This document shows, one piece after another, positions 48,931 through 62,384 of a stretch of 64,000 nucleotides of DNA; position 1 is the stretch's first letter, and every line of letters starts with the position of its first letter. The stretch is taken from positions 9,548,001-9,612,000 of the forward strand of contig NW_027478169.1 in assembly GCF_051020975.1 (NCBI RefSeq), in the 5' to 3' direction. The notes beneath the pieces are model-generated. The model was not told where the DNA came from, searched no databases, and saw only the letters and a list, made by a program, of their open reading frames with translations. Position numbers and translations under genes: made by a program. This DNA is from Osmia lignaria lignaria (taxonomy: Eukaryota; Arthropoda; Insecta; Hymenoptera; Megachilidae).

Positions 48931-51900
48931 CCATCAGGACCCTTCCCTTGAGATAAATCTGCGAATATCTCGGAAACGAAGCGAGCTATGGCAAAATGTT
49001 AAGAGACCTGTTTTGTAGAGAATAATGTTTGCTACAATTTACGTTCTATGATATTTTTTGATCAGAAGCGTAGTTTTCGAGATATATCGAGATATTTAAA
49101 AGTTCCGAAGCCGCACCAACATAATAGAGATACAGAAACACCGTGGCCCCTTTCTTTGAGATAACTCTGCACTATTGCGACCTGCAAATGCCACTTCCAG
49201 CTCAGCTGTGCAGAAGAAGAACAACAAGAAGAAGAAATATCTCGAAATATGTCCGTCAGGCCCCTTCCCTTGAGATAAATCTGCAAATATCTCGGAAACA
49301 ATGCGAGCTATGGCAAAATGTTAAGAGACCGGTTTTGTAGAGAATTAAGTTTCCTACTTTTTATGTTGTATGATATTTTGTGATCAGATGCGTAGTTCTC
49401 GAGATATATCAAGATATTTAATAGTTCCGAAGCCGCACCAACATAATAGAGATACAGAAACACCGTGGCCCCTTTCTTTGAGATAACTCTGCACTATTGC
49501 GAGCTGCAAATGCCACTTCCAGCTTAGCTGTGCAGAAGAAGAACAACAAGAAGAAGAAATATCTCGAAATATGTCCGTCAGGCCCCTTCCCTTGAGATAT
49601 ACCTGCAAATATCTCGGAAACGAAGCGAGCTATGGCAAAATGTTAAGAGATCTTTTTTGTAGAGAATTATGTTTCCTACAATATAGGTTCTATGATATTT
49701 TTTGACCAGAAGCGTAGTTTTCGAGATATATCGAGATATTTAAAAGTTCCGAAGCCGCACCAACATAATAGAGATACAGAAACACCGTGGCCCCTTTCTT
49801 TGAGATAACTCTGCACTAGTGCGAGCCGCAAATGCCACTTCCAGCTTAGCTGTGCAGAAGAAGAACAACAAGAAGAAGAAATATCTCGAAATATGTCCGT
49901 CAGGCCCCTTCCCTTGAGATAAATCTGCAAATATCTCGGAAACGAAGCGAGCTATGGCAAAATGTTTAGAGACCTTTCTTGTAGAGAATTAAGTTTCCTA
50001 CTTTCTATGTAGTATGATATTTTTTGATCAGATGCGTAGTTCTCGAGATATATCAAGATATTTAAAAGTTCCGAAGCCGCACCAACATAATAGAGATACA
50101 GAAACACCGTGGCCCCTTTCTTTGAGATAACTCTGCACTATTGCGAGCTGCAAATGCCACTTCCAGCTTAGCTGTGCAGAGGAAGAACAACAAGAAGAAG
50201 AAGTATCTCGAAATATGTCCGTCAGGCCCGTTCCTTTGAGCTGAATCTGCAAATATCTCGGAAACGAAGCGAGCTATGGCAAAATGTTAAGAGACGTTTT
50301 TTGTAGAGAATTATGTTTCCTACAATTTATGTTCTATGATATTTTTTGATCAGAAGCGTAGTTTTCGAGATATATCGAGATATTTAAAAGTTCCGAAGCC
50401 GCACCAACATAATAGAGATACAGAAACACCGTGGCCCCTTTCTTTGAGATAACTCTGCACTAGTGCGAGCCGCAAATGCCACTTCCAGCTTAGCTGTGCA
50501 GAAGAAGAACAACAAGAAGAAGAAATATCTCGAAATATGTCCGACAGGCCCCTTCCCTTGAGATAAATCTGCAAATATCTTGGAAACGAAGCGAGCTATG
50601 GCGAAATGTTAAGAGACCTCTTTTGTAGAGAATTAAGTTTCCTACTTTTTATCTTCTATGATATTTTTGGATCAGATGCGTAGTTCTCGAGATATATCAA
50701 GATATTTAAAAGTTCCGAAGCCGCACCAACATAATAGAGATACAGAAACACCGTGGCCCCTTTCTTTGAGATAACTCTGCACTATTGCGCGCTGCAAATG
50801 CCACTTTCAGCTTAGCTGTGCAGAAGAAGAACAACAAGAAGAAGAAATATCTCGAAATATGTCCGTCAGACCCGTTCCTTTGAGCTGAATCTGCAAATAT
50901 CTCGGAAACGAAGCGAGCTATGGCAAAATGTTAAGAGACCTTTTTTGTAGAGAATAATGTTTCCTACAATTTACGTTCTATGATATTTTTTGATCAGAAG
51001 CGTAGTTTTCGAGATATATCGAAATATTTAAAAGTTCCGAAGCCGCACCAACATAATAGAGATACAGAAACACCGTGGCCCCTTTCTTTGAGATAACTCT
51101 GCACTATTGCGAGCTGCAAATGCCACTTCCAGCTTAGCTGTGCAGAAGAAGAACAACAAGAAGAAGAAATATCTCGAAATATGTCCGTCAGGCCCCTTCC
51201 CTTGAGATATATCTGCAAATATCTCGGAAACGAAGCGAGCTATGGCAAAATGTTAAGAGACCTTTTTTGTAGAGAATAATGTTTTCTACAATTTACGTTC
51301 TATGATATTTTTTGATCAGAAGCGTAGTTTTCGAGATATACCGAGATATTTAAAAGTTCCGAAGCCGCACCAACATAATAGAGATACAGAAACACCGTGG
51401 CCCCTTTCTTTGAGATAACTCTGCACTATTGCGGCCTGCAAATGCCACTTCCAGCTCAGCTGTGCAGAAGAAGAACAACAAGAAGAAGAAATATCTCGAA
51501 ATATGTCCGTCAGGCCCCTTCCCTTGAGATAAATCTGCAAATATCTCGGAAACGAAGCGAGCTATGGCAAAATGTTAAGAGACCTTTTTTGTAGAGAAAT
51601 AAGATTCCTACTTTTTATGTTCTATGATATTTTTTGATCAGATGCGAAGTTCTCGAGATATATCAAGATATTTAAAAGTTCCGAAGCCGCACCAACATAA
51701 TAGAGATACAGAAACACCGTGGCCCCTTTCTTTGAGATAACTCTGCACTATTGCGAGCTGCAAATGCCACTTCCAGCTTAGCTGTGCAGAGGAAGAACAA
51801 CAAGAAGAAGAAGTATCTCGAAATATGTCCGTCAGGCCCGTTCCTTTGAGCTGAATCTGCAAATATCTCGGAAACGAAGCGAGCTATGGCAAAATGTTAA

Positions 51901-54172
51901 GAGACGTTTTTTGTAGAGAATTATGTTTCCTACAATTTATGTTCTATCATATTTTTTGATCAGAAGCGTAGTTTTCGAGATATATCGAGATATTCAAAAG
52001 TTCCGAAGCCGCACCAACATAATAGAGATACAGAAACACCGTGGCCCCTTTCTTTGAGATAACTCTGCACTATTGCGAGCTGTAAATGCCACTTCCAGCT
52101 TAGCTGTGCAGAAGAAGAACAACAAGAAGAAGACATATCTCGAAATATGTCCGTCAGGCCCCTTCCCTTGAGATATATCTGCAAATATCTCGGAAACGAA
52201 GCGAGCTATGGCAAAATGTTAAGAGACCTTTTTTGTAGAGAATTATGTTTCCTACAATTTATGTTCTATGATATTTTTTGATCAGAAGCGTAGTTTTCGA
52301 GATATATCGAGATATTTAAAAGTTCCAAAGCCGCACAACATAATAGAGATACAGAAACACCGTGGCCCCTTTCTTTGAGATAACTCTGCACTAGTGCGAG
52401 CCGCAAATGCCACTTCCAGCTTAGCTGTGCAGGAGAAGAACAACAAGAAGAAGAAATATCTCGAAATATGTCCGTCAGGCCCCTTCCCTTGAGATAAATC
52501 TGCAAATATCTCGGAAACGAAGCGAGCTATGGCAAAATGTTAAGAGACCTTTTTTGTAGAGAATTAAGTTTCCTACTTTTTATGTTCTATGATATTTTTT
52601 GATCAGATGCGTAGTTCTCCAGATATATCAAGATATTTAAAAGTTCCGAAGCCGCACCAACATAATAGAGATACAGAAACACCGTGGCCCATTTCTTTGA
52701 GATAACTCTGCACTAGTGCGAGCTGCAAATGCCACTTCCAGCTTAGCTGTGCAGAAGAAGAACAACAAGAAGAAGAAATATCTCGAAATATGTCCGTCAG
52801 GCCCCTTCCCTTGAGATAAATCTGCAAATATCTCGGAAACGAAGCGAGCTATGGCAAAATGTTAAGAGACCTTTTTTGTAGAGAATTATGTTTCCTACAA
52901 TCTATGTTCTATGATATTTTTTGATCAGAAGCGTAGTTTTCGAGATATATCGAGATATTTAAAAGTTCCGAAGCCGCACCAACATAATAGAGATACAGAA
53001 ACACCGTGGCCCCTTTCTTTGAGATAACTCTGCACTAGTGCGAGCCGCAAATGCCACTTCCAGCTTAGCTGTGCAGAAGAAGAACAACAAGAAGAAGAAA
53101 TATCTCGAAATATGTCCGTCAGGCCCCTTCCCTTGAGATAAATCTGCAAATATCTCGGAAACGAAGCGAGCTATGGTAAAATGTTAAGAGACCTTTTTTG
53201 TAGAGAATTAAGTTTCCTACTTTTTATGTTCTATGATATTTTTTGATCAGATGCGTAGTTCTCGAGATATATCAAGATATTTAAAAGTTCCGAAGCCGCA
53301 CCAACATAATAGAGATACAGAAACACCGTGGCCCCTTTCTTTGAGATAACTCTGCACTAGTGCGAGCCGCCAATGCCACTTCCAGCTTAGCTGTGCAGAA
53401 GAAGAACAACAAGAAGAAGAAATATCTCGAAATATGTCCGTCAGGCCCCTTCCCTTGAGATAAATCTGCAAATATCTCGGAAACGAAGAGAGCTATGGCA
53501 AAATGTTAAGAGACCTTTTTTGTAGAGAATTAAGTTTCCTACTTTTTATGTTCTATGATATTTTTTGATCTGATGCGTAGTTCTCGAGATATATCAAGAT
53601 ATTTAAAAGTTCCGAAGCCGCACCAACATAATAGAGATACAGAAACACCGTGGCCCCTTTCTTTGAGATAACTCTGCACTATTGCGAGCTGTAAATGCCA
53701 CTTCCAGCTTAGCTGTGCAGAAGAAGAACAACAAGAAGAAGACATATCTCGAAATATGTCCGTCAGGCCCCTTCCCTTGAGATATATCTGCAAATATCTC
53801 GGAAACGAAGCGAGCTATGGCAAAATGTTAAGAGACCTTTTTTGTAGAGAATTATGTTTCCTACAATTTATGCTCTATGATATTTTTTGATCAGAAGCGT
53901 AGTTTTCGAGATATATCGAGATATTTAAAAGTTCCGAAGCCGCACCAACATAATAGAGATACAGAAACACCGTGGCCCATTTCTTTGAGATAACTCTGCA
54001 CTAGTGCGAGCTGCAAATGCCACTTCCAGCTTAGCTGTGCAGAAGGAGAACAACAAGAAGAAGAAATATCTCGAAATATGTCCGTCAGGCCCCTTCCCTT
54101 GAGATAAATCTGCAAATATCTCGGAAACGAAGCGAGCTATGGCAAAATGTTAAGAGACCTTTTTTGTAGAGA
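48380..54172 (+). repeat. 18-monomer HOR (5,795-bp period), second pair, copy 1
   Basis: Repeated at 54173-59967. Its monomer order differs from the first pair although the period is the same. Rare markers present in both copies are GTCCATCAGGACCC, CTGCGAATATC, GTTTGCTAC, GACCGGTTTTG, GATATACCTGC, AGAGATCTTTT, ATGTAGTATG, GTCCGACAGG, TATCTTGGAAACG, GGCGAAATG, TTGCGCGCTGC, CACTTTCAGC, GTTTTCTAC, GCAGGAGAAG, TTCTCCAGATA and TTATGCTCTATG. Inside it, 51316-52070 matches 41657-42411 and 52010-53930 matches 27220-29140. Confidence 0.92.
52282..52602 (+). repeat. 321-bp monomer variant (7 of 9)
   Basis: Carries GCAGGAGAAGAAC, shared with the copy at 58077. Confidence 0.95.
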
Positions 54173-57100
54173 ATTAAGATTCCTACTTTTTATGTTCTAT
54201 GATATTTTTTGATCAGATGCGTAGTTCTCGAGATATATCAAGATATTTAAAAGTTCCGAAGCCGCACCAACATAATAGAGATACAGAAACACCGTGGCCC
54301 CTTTCTTTGAGATAACTCTGCACTATTGCGACCTGCAAATGCCACTTCCAGCTCAGCTGTGCAGAAGAAGAACAACAAGAAGAAGAAATATCTCGAAATA
54401 TGTCCGTCAGGCCCCTTCCCTTGAGATAAATCTGCAAATATCTCGGAAACAATGCGAGCTATGGCAAAATGTTAAGAGACCGTTTTTGTAGAGAATTAAG
54501 TTTCCTACTTTTTATCTTCTATGATATTTTGTGATCAGATGCGTAGTTCTCGAGATATATCAAGATATTTAATAGTTCCGAAGCCGCACCAACATAATAG
54601 AGATACAGAAACACCGTGGCCCCTTTCTTTGAGATAACTCTGCACTATTGCGAGCTGCAAATGCCACTTCCAGCTTAGCTGTGCAGAAGAAGAACAACAA
54701 GAAGAAGAAATATCTCGAAATATGTCCATCAGGACCCTTCCCTTGAGATAAATCTGCGAATATCTCGGAAACGAAGCGAGCTATGGCAAAATGTTAAGAG
54801 ACCTGTTTTGTAGAGAATAATGTTTGCTACAATTTACGTTCTATGATATTTTTTGATCAGAAGCGTAGTTTTCGAGATATATCGAGATATTTAAAAGTTC
54901 CGAAGCCGCACCAACATAATAGAGATACAGAAACACCGTGGCCCCTTTCTTTGAGATAACTCTGCACTATTGCGACCTGCAAATGCCACTTCCAGCTCAG
55001 CTGTGCAGAAGAAGAACAACAAGAAGAAGAAATATCTCGAAATATGTCCGTCAGGCCCCTTCCCTTGAGATAAATCTGCAAATATCTCGGAAACAATGCG
55101 AGCTATGGCAAAATGTTAAGAGACCGGTTTTGTAGAGAATTAAGTTTCCTACTTTTTATGTTGTATGATATTTTGTGATCAGATGCGTAGTTCTCGAGAT
55201 ATATCAAGATATTTAATAGTTCCGAAGCCGCACCAACATAATAGAGATACAGAAACACCGTGGCCCCTTTCTTTGAGATAACTCTGCACTATTGCGAGCT
55301 GCAAATGCCACTTCCAGCTTAGCTGTGCAGAAGAAGAACAACAAGAAGAAGAAATATCTCGAAATATGTCCGTCAGGCCCCTTCCCTTGAGATATACCTG
55401 CAAATATCTCGGAAACGAAGCGAGCTATGGCAAAATGTTAAGAGATCTTTTTTGTAGAGAATTATGTTTCCTACAATATAGGTTCTATGATATTTTTTGA
55501 CCAGAAGCGTAGTTTTCGAGATATATCGAGATATTTAAAAGTTCCGAAGCCGCACCAACATAATAGAGATACAGAAACACCGTGGCCCCTTTCTTTGAGA
55601 TAACTCTGCACTAGTGCGAGCCGCAAATGCCACTTCCAGCTTAGCTGTGCAGAAGAAGAACAACAAGAAGAAGAAATATCTCGAAATATGTCCGTCAGGC
55701 CCCTTCCCTTGAGATAAATCTGCAAATATCTCGGAAACGAAGCGAGCTATGGCAAAATGTTTAGAGACCTTTCTTGTAGAGAATTAAGTTTCCTACTTTC
55801 TATGTAGTATGATATTTTTTGATCAGATGCGTAGTTCTCGAGATATATCAAGATATTTAAAAGTTCCGAAGCCGCACCAACATAATAGAGATACAGAAAC
55901 ACCGTGGCCCCTTTCTTTGAGATAACTCTGCACTATTGCGAGCTGCAAATGCCACTTCCAGCTTAGCTGTGCAGAGGAAGAACAACAAGAAGAAGAAGTA
56001 TCTCGAAATATGTCCGTCAGGCCCGTTCCTTTGAGCTGAATCTGCAAATATCTCGGAAACGAAGCGAGCTATGGCAAAATGTTAAGAGACGTTTTTTGTA
56101 GAGAATTATGTTTCCTACAATTTATGTTCTATGATATTTTTTGATCAGAAGCGTAGTTTTCGAGATATATCGAGATATTTAAAAGTTCCGAAGCCGCACC
56201 AACATAATAGAGATACAGAAACACCGTGGCCCCTTTCTTTGAGATAACTCTGCACTAGTGCGAGCCGCAAATGCCACTTCCAGCTTAGCTGTGCAGAAGA
56301 AGAACAACAAGAAGAAGAAATATCTCGAAATATGTCCGACAGGCCCCTTCCCTTGAGATAAATCTGCAAATATCTTGGAAACGAAGCGAGCTATGGCGAA
56401 ATGTTAAGAGACCTCTTTTGTAGAGAATTAAGTTTCCTACTTTTTATCTTCTATGATATTTTTGGATCAGATGCGTAGTTCTCGAGATATATCAAGATAT
56501 TTAAAAGTTCCGAAGCCGCACCAACATAATAGAGATACAGAAACACCGTGGCCCCTTTCTTTGAGATAACTCTGCACTATTGCGCGCTGCAAATGCCACT
56601 TTCAGCTTAGCTGTGCAGAAGAAGAACAACAAGAAGAAGAAATATCTCGAAATATGTCCGTCAGACCCGTTCCTTTGAGCTGAATCTGCAAATATCTCGG
56701 AAACGAAGCGAGCTATGGCAAAATGTTAAGAGACCTTTTTTGTAGAGAATAATGTTTCCTACAATTTACGTTCTATGATATTTTTTGATCAGAAGCGTAG
56801 TTTTCGAGATATATCGAAATATTTAAAAGTTCCGAAGCCGCACCAACATAATAGAGATACAGAAACACCGTGGCCCCTTTCTTTGAGATAACTCTGCACT
56901 ATTGCGAGCTGCAAATGCCACTTCCAGCTTAGCTGTGCAGAAGAAGAACAACAAGAAGAAGAAATATCTCGAAATATGTCCGTCAGGCCCCTTCCCTTGA
57001 GATATATCTGCAAATATCTCGGAAACGAAGCGAGCTATGGCAAAATGTTAAGAGACCTTTTTTGTAGAGAATAATGTTTTCTACAATTTACGTTCTATGA

Positions 57101-59967
57101 TATTTTTTGATCAGAAGCGTAGTTTTCGAGATATACCGAGATATTTAAAAGTTCCGAAGCCGCACCAACATAATAGAGATACAGAAACACCGTGGCCCCT
57201 TTCTTTGAGATAACTCTGCACTATTGCGGCCTGCAAATGCCACTTCCAGCTCAGCTGTGCAGAAGAAGAACAACAAGAAGAAGAAATATCTCGAAATATG
57301 TCCGTCAGGCCCCTTCCCTTGAGATAAATCTGCAAATATCTCGGAAACGAAGCGAGCTATGGCAAAATGTTAAGAGACCTTTTTTGTAGAGAAATAAGAT
57401 TCCTACTTTTTATGTTCTATGATATTTTTTGATCAGATGCGAAGTTCTCGAGATATATCAAGATATTTAAAAGTTCCGAAGCCGCACCAACATAATAGAG
57501 ATACAGAAACACCGTGGCCCCTTTCTTTGAGATAACTCTGCACTATTGCGAGCTGCAAATGCCACTTCCAGCTTAGCTGTGCAGAGGAAGAACAACAAGA
57601 AGAAGAAGTATCTCGAAATATGTCCGTCAGGCCCGTTCCTTTGAGCTGAATCTGCAAATATCTCGGAAACGAAGCGAGCTATGGCAAAATGTTAAGAGAC
57701 GTTTTTTGTAGAGAATTATGTTTCCTACAATTTATGTTCTATCATATTTTTTGATCAGAAGCGTAGTTTTCGAGATATATCGAGATATTCAAAAGTTCCG
57801 AAGCCGCACCAACATAATAGAGATACAGAAACACCGTGGCCCCTTTCTTTGAGATAACTCTGCACTATTGCGAGCTGTAAATGCCACTTCCAGCTTAGCT
57901 GTGCAGAAGAAGAACAACAAGAAGAAGACATATCTCGAAATATGTCCGTCAGGCCCCTTCCCTTGAGATATATCTGCAAATATCTCGGAAACGAAGCGAG
58001 CTATGGCAAAATGTTAAGAGACCTTTTTTGTAGAGAATTATGTTTCCTACAATTTATGTTCTATGATATTTTTTGATCAGAAGCGTAGTTTTCGAGATAT
58101 ATCGAGATATTTAAAAGTTCCAAAGCCGCACAACATAATAGAGATACAGAAACACCGTGGCCCCTTTCTTTGAGATAACTCTGCACTAGTGCGAGCCGCA
58201 AATGCCACTTCCAGCTTAGCTGTGCAGGAGAAGAACAACAAGAAGAAGAAATATCTCGAAATATGTCCGTCAGGCCCCTTCCCTTGAGATAAATCTGCAA
58301 ATATCTCGGAAACGAAGCGAGCTATGGCAAAATGTTAAGAGACCTTTTTTGTAGAGAATTAAGTTTCCTACTTTTTATGTTCTATGATATTTTTTGATCA
58401 GATGCGTAGTTCTCCAGATATATCAAGATATTTAAAAGTTCCGAAGCCGCACCAACATAATAGAGATACAGAAACACCGTGGCCCATTTCTTTGAGATAA
58501 CTCTGCACTAGTGCGAGCTGCAAATGCCACTTCCAGCTTAGCTGTGCAGAAGAAGAACAACAAGAAGAAGAAATATCTCGAAATATGTCCGTCAGGCCCC
58601 TTCCCTTGAGATAAATCTGCAAATATCTCGGAAACGAAGCGAGCTATGGCAAAATGTTAAGAGACCTTTTTTGTAGAGAATTATGTTTCCTACAATCTAT
58701 GTTCTATGATATTTTTTGATCAGAAGCGTAGTTTTCGAGATATATCGAGATATTTAAAAGTTCCGAAGCCGCACCAACATAATAGAGATACAGAAACACC
58801 GTGGCCCCTTTCTTTGAGATAACTCTGCACTAGTGCGAGCCGCAAATGCCACTTCCAGCTTAGCTGTGCAGAAGAAGAACAACAAGAAGAAGAAATATCT
58901 CGAAATATGTCCGTCAGGCCCCTTCCCTTGAGATAAATCTGCAAATATCTCGGAAACGAAGCGAGCTATGGTAAAATGTTAAGAGACCTTTTTTGTAGAG
59001 AATTAAGTTTCCTACTTTTTATGTTCTATGATATTTTTTGATCAGATGCGTAGTTCTCGAGATATATCAAGATATTTAAAAGTTCCGAAGCCGCACCAAC
59101 ATAATAGAGATACAGAAACACCGTGGCCCCTTTCTTTGAGATAACTCTGCACTAGTGCGAGCCGCCAATGCCACTTCCAGCTTAGCTGTGCAGAAGAAGA
59201 ACAACAAGAAGAAGAAATATCTCGAAATATGTCCGTCAGGCCCCTTCCCTTGAGATAAATCTGCAAATATCTCGGAAACGAAGAGAGCTATGGCAAAATG
59301 TTAAGAGACCTTTTTTGTAGAGAATTAAGTTTCCTACTTTTTATGTTCTATGATATTTTTTGATCTGATGCGTAGTTCTCGAGATATATCAAGATATTTA
59401 AAAGTTCCGAAGCCGCACCAACATAATAGAGATACAGAAACACCGTGGCCCCTTTCTTTGAGATAACTCTGCACTATTGCGAGCTGTAAATGCCACTTCC
59501 AGCTTAGCTGTGCAGAAGAAGAACAACAAGAAGAAGACATATCTCGAAATATGTCCGTCAGGCCCCTTCCCTTGAGATATATCTGCAAATATCTCGGAAA
59601 CGAAGCGAGCTATGGCAAAATGTTAAGAGACCTTTTTTGTAGAGAATTATGTTTCCTACAATTTATGCTCTATGATATTTTTTGATCAGAAGCGTAGTTT
59701 TCGAGATATATCGAGATATTTAAAAGTTCCGAAGCCGCACCAACATAATAGAGATACAGAAACACCGTGGCCCATTTCTTTGAGATAACTCTGCACTAGT
59801 GCGAGCTGCAAATGCCACTTCCAGCTTAGCTGTGCAGAAGGAGAACAACAAGAAGAAGAAATATCTCGAAATATGTCCGTCAGGCCCCTTCCCTTGAGAT
59901 AAATCTGCAAATATCTCGGAAACGAAGCGAGCTATGGCAAAATGTTAAGAGACCTTTTTTGTAGAGA
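54173..59967 (+). repeat. 18-monomer HOR (5,795-bp period), second pair, copy 2
   Basis: Second copy of the preceding unit. Every private variant I checked is present in both copies, and I found no difference, though I did not align all 5,795 bases. The pair breaks at about 59968, where ATGTTTCCTACAATTT follows instead of AAGATTCC. Confidence 0.92.
58077..58397 (+). repeat. 321-bp monomer variant (8 of 9)
   Basis: The 5,795-base repeat partner of the 52282 monomer, including GCAGGAGAAG. Confidence 0.95.
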
Positions 59968-61900
59968 ATTATGTTTCCTACAATTTATGTTCTATGATAT
60001 TTTTTGATCAGAAGCGTAGTTTTCGAGATATATCGAGATATTTAAAAGTTCCGAAGCCGCACCAACATAATAGAGATACAGAAACACCGTGGCCCCTTTC
60101 TTTGAGATAACTCTGCACTAGTGCGAGCCGCAAATGCCACTTCCAGCTTAGCTGTGCAGAAGAAGAACAACAAGAAGAAGAAATATCTCGAAATATGTCC
60201 GTCAGGCCCCTTCCCTTGAGATAAATCTGCAAATATCTCGGAAACGAAGCGAGCTATGGTAAAATGTTAAGAGACCTTTTTTGTAGAGAATTAAGTTTCC
60301 TACTTTTTATGTTCTATGATATTTTTTGATCAGATGCGTAGTTCTCGAGATATATCAAGATATTTAAATGTTCCGAAGCCGCACCAACATAATAGAGATA
60401 CAGAAACACCGTGGCCCCTTTCTTTGAGATAACTCTGCACTATTGCGAGCTGCAAATGCCACTTCCAGCTTAGCTGTGCAGAGGAAGAACAACAAGAAGA
60501 AGAAATATCTCGAAATATGTCCGTCAGGCCAGTTCCTTTGAGCTGAATCTGCAAATATCTCGGAACCGAAGCGAGCTATGGCAAAATGTTAAGAGACGTT
60601 TTTTGTAGAGAATTATGTTTCCTACTTTTTATGTTCTATGATATTTTTTGATCAGATGCGTAGTTCTCGATATATATCGAGATATTTAAAAGTTCCAAAG
60701 CCGCACCAACATAATAGAGATACAGAAACACCGTGGCCCCTTTCTTTGAGATAACTCTGCACTAGTGCGAGCCGCAAATGCCACTTCCAGCTTAGCTGTG
60801 CAGAAGAAGAACAACAAGAAGAAGAAATATCTCGAAATATGTCCGTCAGGCCCCTTCCCTTGAGATAAATCTGCAAATATCTCGGAAACGAAGCGAGCTA
60901 TGGCAAAATGTTAAGAGACCTTTTTTGTAGAGAATTAAGTTTCCTACTTTTTATGTTCTATGATATTTTTTGATCAGATGCGTAGTTCTCGAGATATATC
61001 AAGATATTTAAAAGTTCCGAAGCCGCACCAACATAATAGAGATACAGAAACACCGTGGCCCCTTTCTTTGAGATAACTCTGCACTAGTGCGAGCTGCAAA
61101 TGCCACTTCCAGCTTAGCTGTGCAGAAGAAGAACAACAAGAAGAAGAAATATCTCGAAATATGTCCGTCAGGCCCCTTCCCTTGAGATAAATCTGCAAAT
61201 ATCTCGGAAACGAAGCGAGCTATGGCAAAATGTTAAGAGACGTTTTTTGTAGAGAATTATGTTTCCTACAATTTATGTTCTATGATATTTTTTGATCAGA
61301 AGCGTAGTTTTCGAGATATATCGAGATATTTAAAAGTTCCGAAGCCGCACCAACATAATAGGGATACAGAAACACCGTGGCCCCTTTCTTTGAGATAACT
61401 CTGCACTAGTGCGAGCCGCAAATGCCACTTCCAGCTTAGCTGTGCAGAAGAAGTACAACAAGAAGAAGAAATATCTCGAAATATGTCCGTCAGGCCCCTT
61501 CCCTTGAGATAAATCTGCAAATATCTCGGAAACGAAGCGAGCTATGGTAAAATGTTAAGAGACCTTTTTTGTAGAGAATTAAGTTTCCTACTTTTTATGT
61601 TCTATGATATTTTTTGATCAGAAGCGTAGTTTTCGAGATATATCGAGATATTTAAAAGTTCCGAAGCCGCACCAACATAATAGGGATACAGAAACACCGT
61701 GGCCCCTTTCTTTGAGATAACTCTGCACTAGTGCGAGCCGCAAATGCCACTTCCAGCTTAGCTGTGCAGAAGAAGTACAACAAGAAGAAGAAATATCTCG
61801 AAATATGTCCGTCAGGCCCCTTCCCTTGAGATAAATCTGCAAATATCTCGGAAACGAAGCGAGCTATGGCAAAATGTTAAGAGACCTTTTTTGTAGAGAA
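59716..61900 (+). repeat. Displaced copy of 30096-32280
   Basis: Joins directly to 57805-59725, the copy of 27220-29140. Together they reproduce 27.2-32.3 kb with 965 bases (three monomers minus one base) missing. The junction monomer is 59686. Confidence 0.85.
60665..60682. repeat. 18-bp perfect palindrome, second copy
   Basis: Identical to 31045-31062 and within the displaced copy of that region. The flanking GTTCCAAAG with an intact GCACCAACAT is also shared. Confidence 0.9.
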
Positions 61901-62384
61901 TTATGTTTCCTACAATTTATGCTCTATGATATTTTTTGATCAGAAGCGTAGTTTTCGAGATATATCGAGATATTTAAAAGTTCCGAAGCCGCACCAACAT
62001 AATAGAGATACAGAAACACCGTGGCCCATTTCTTTGAGATAACTCTGCACTAGTGCGAGCTGCAAATGCCACTTCCAGCTTAGCTGTGCAGAAGAAGAAC
62101 AACAAGAAGAAGAAATATCTCGAAATATGTCCGTCAGGCCCCTTCCCTTGAGATAAATCTGCAAATATCTCGGAAACGAAGCGAGCTATGGCAAAATGTT
62201 AAGAGACCTTTTTTGTAGAGAATTATGTTTCCTACAATTTATGTTCTATGATATTTTTTGATCAGAAGCGTAGTTTTCGAGATATATCGAGATATTTAAA
62301 AGTTCCGAAGCCGCACCAACATAATAGAGATACAGAAACACCGTGGCCCCTTTCTTTGAGATAACTCTGCACTAGTGCGAGCCG

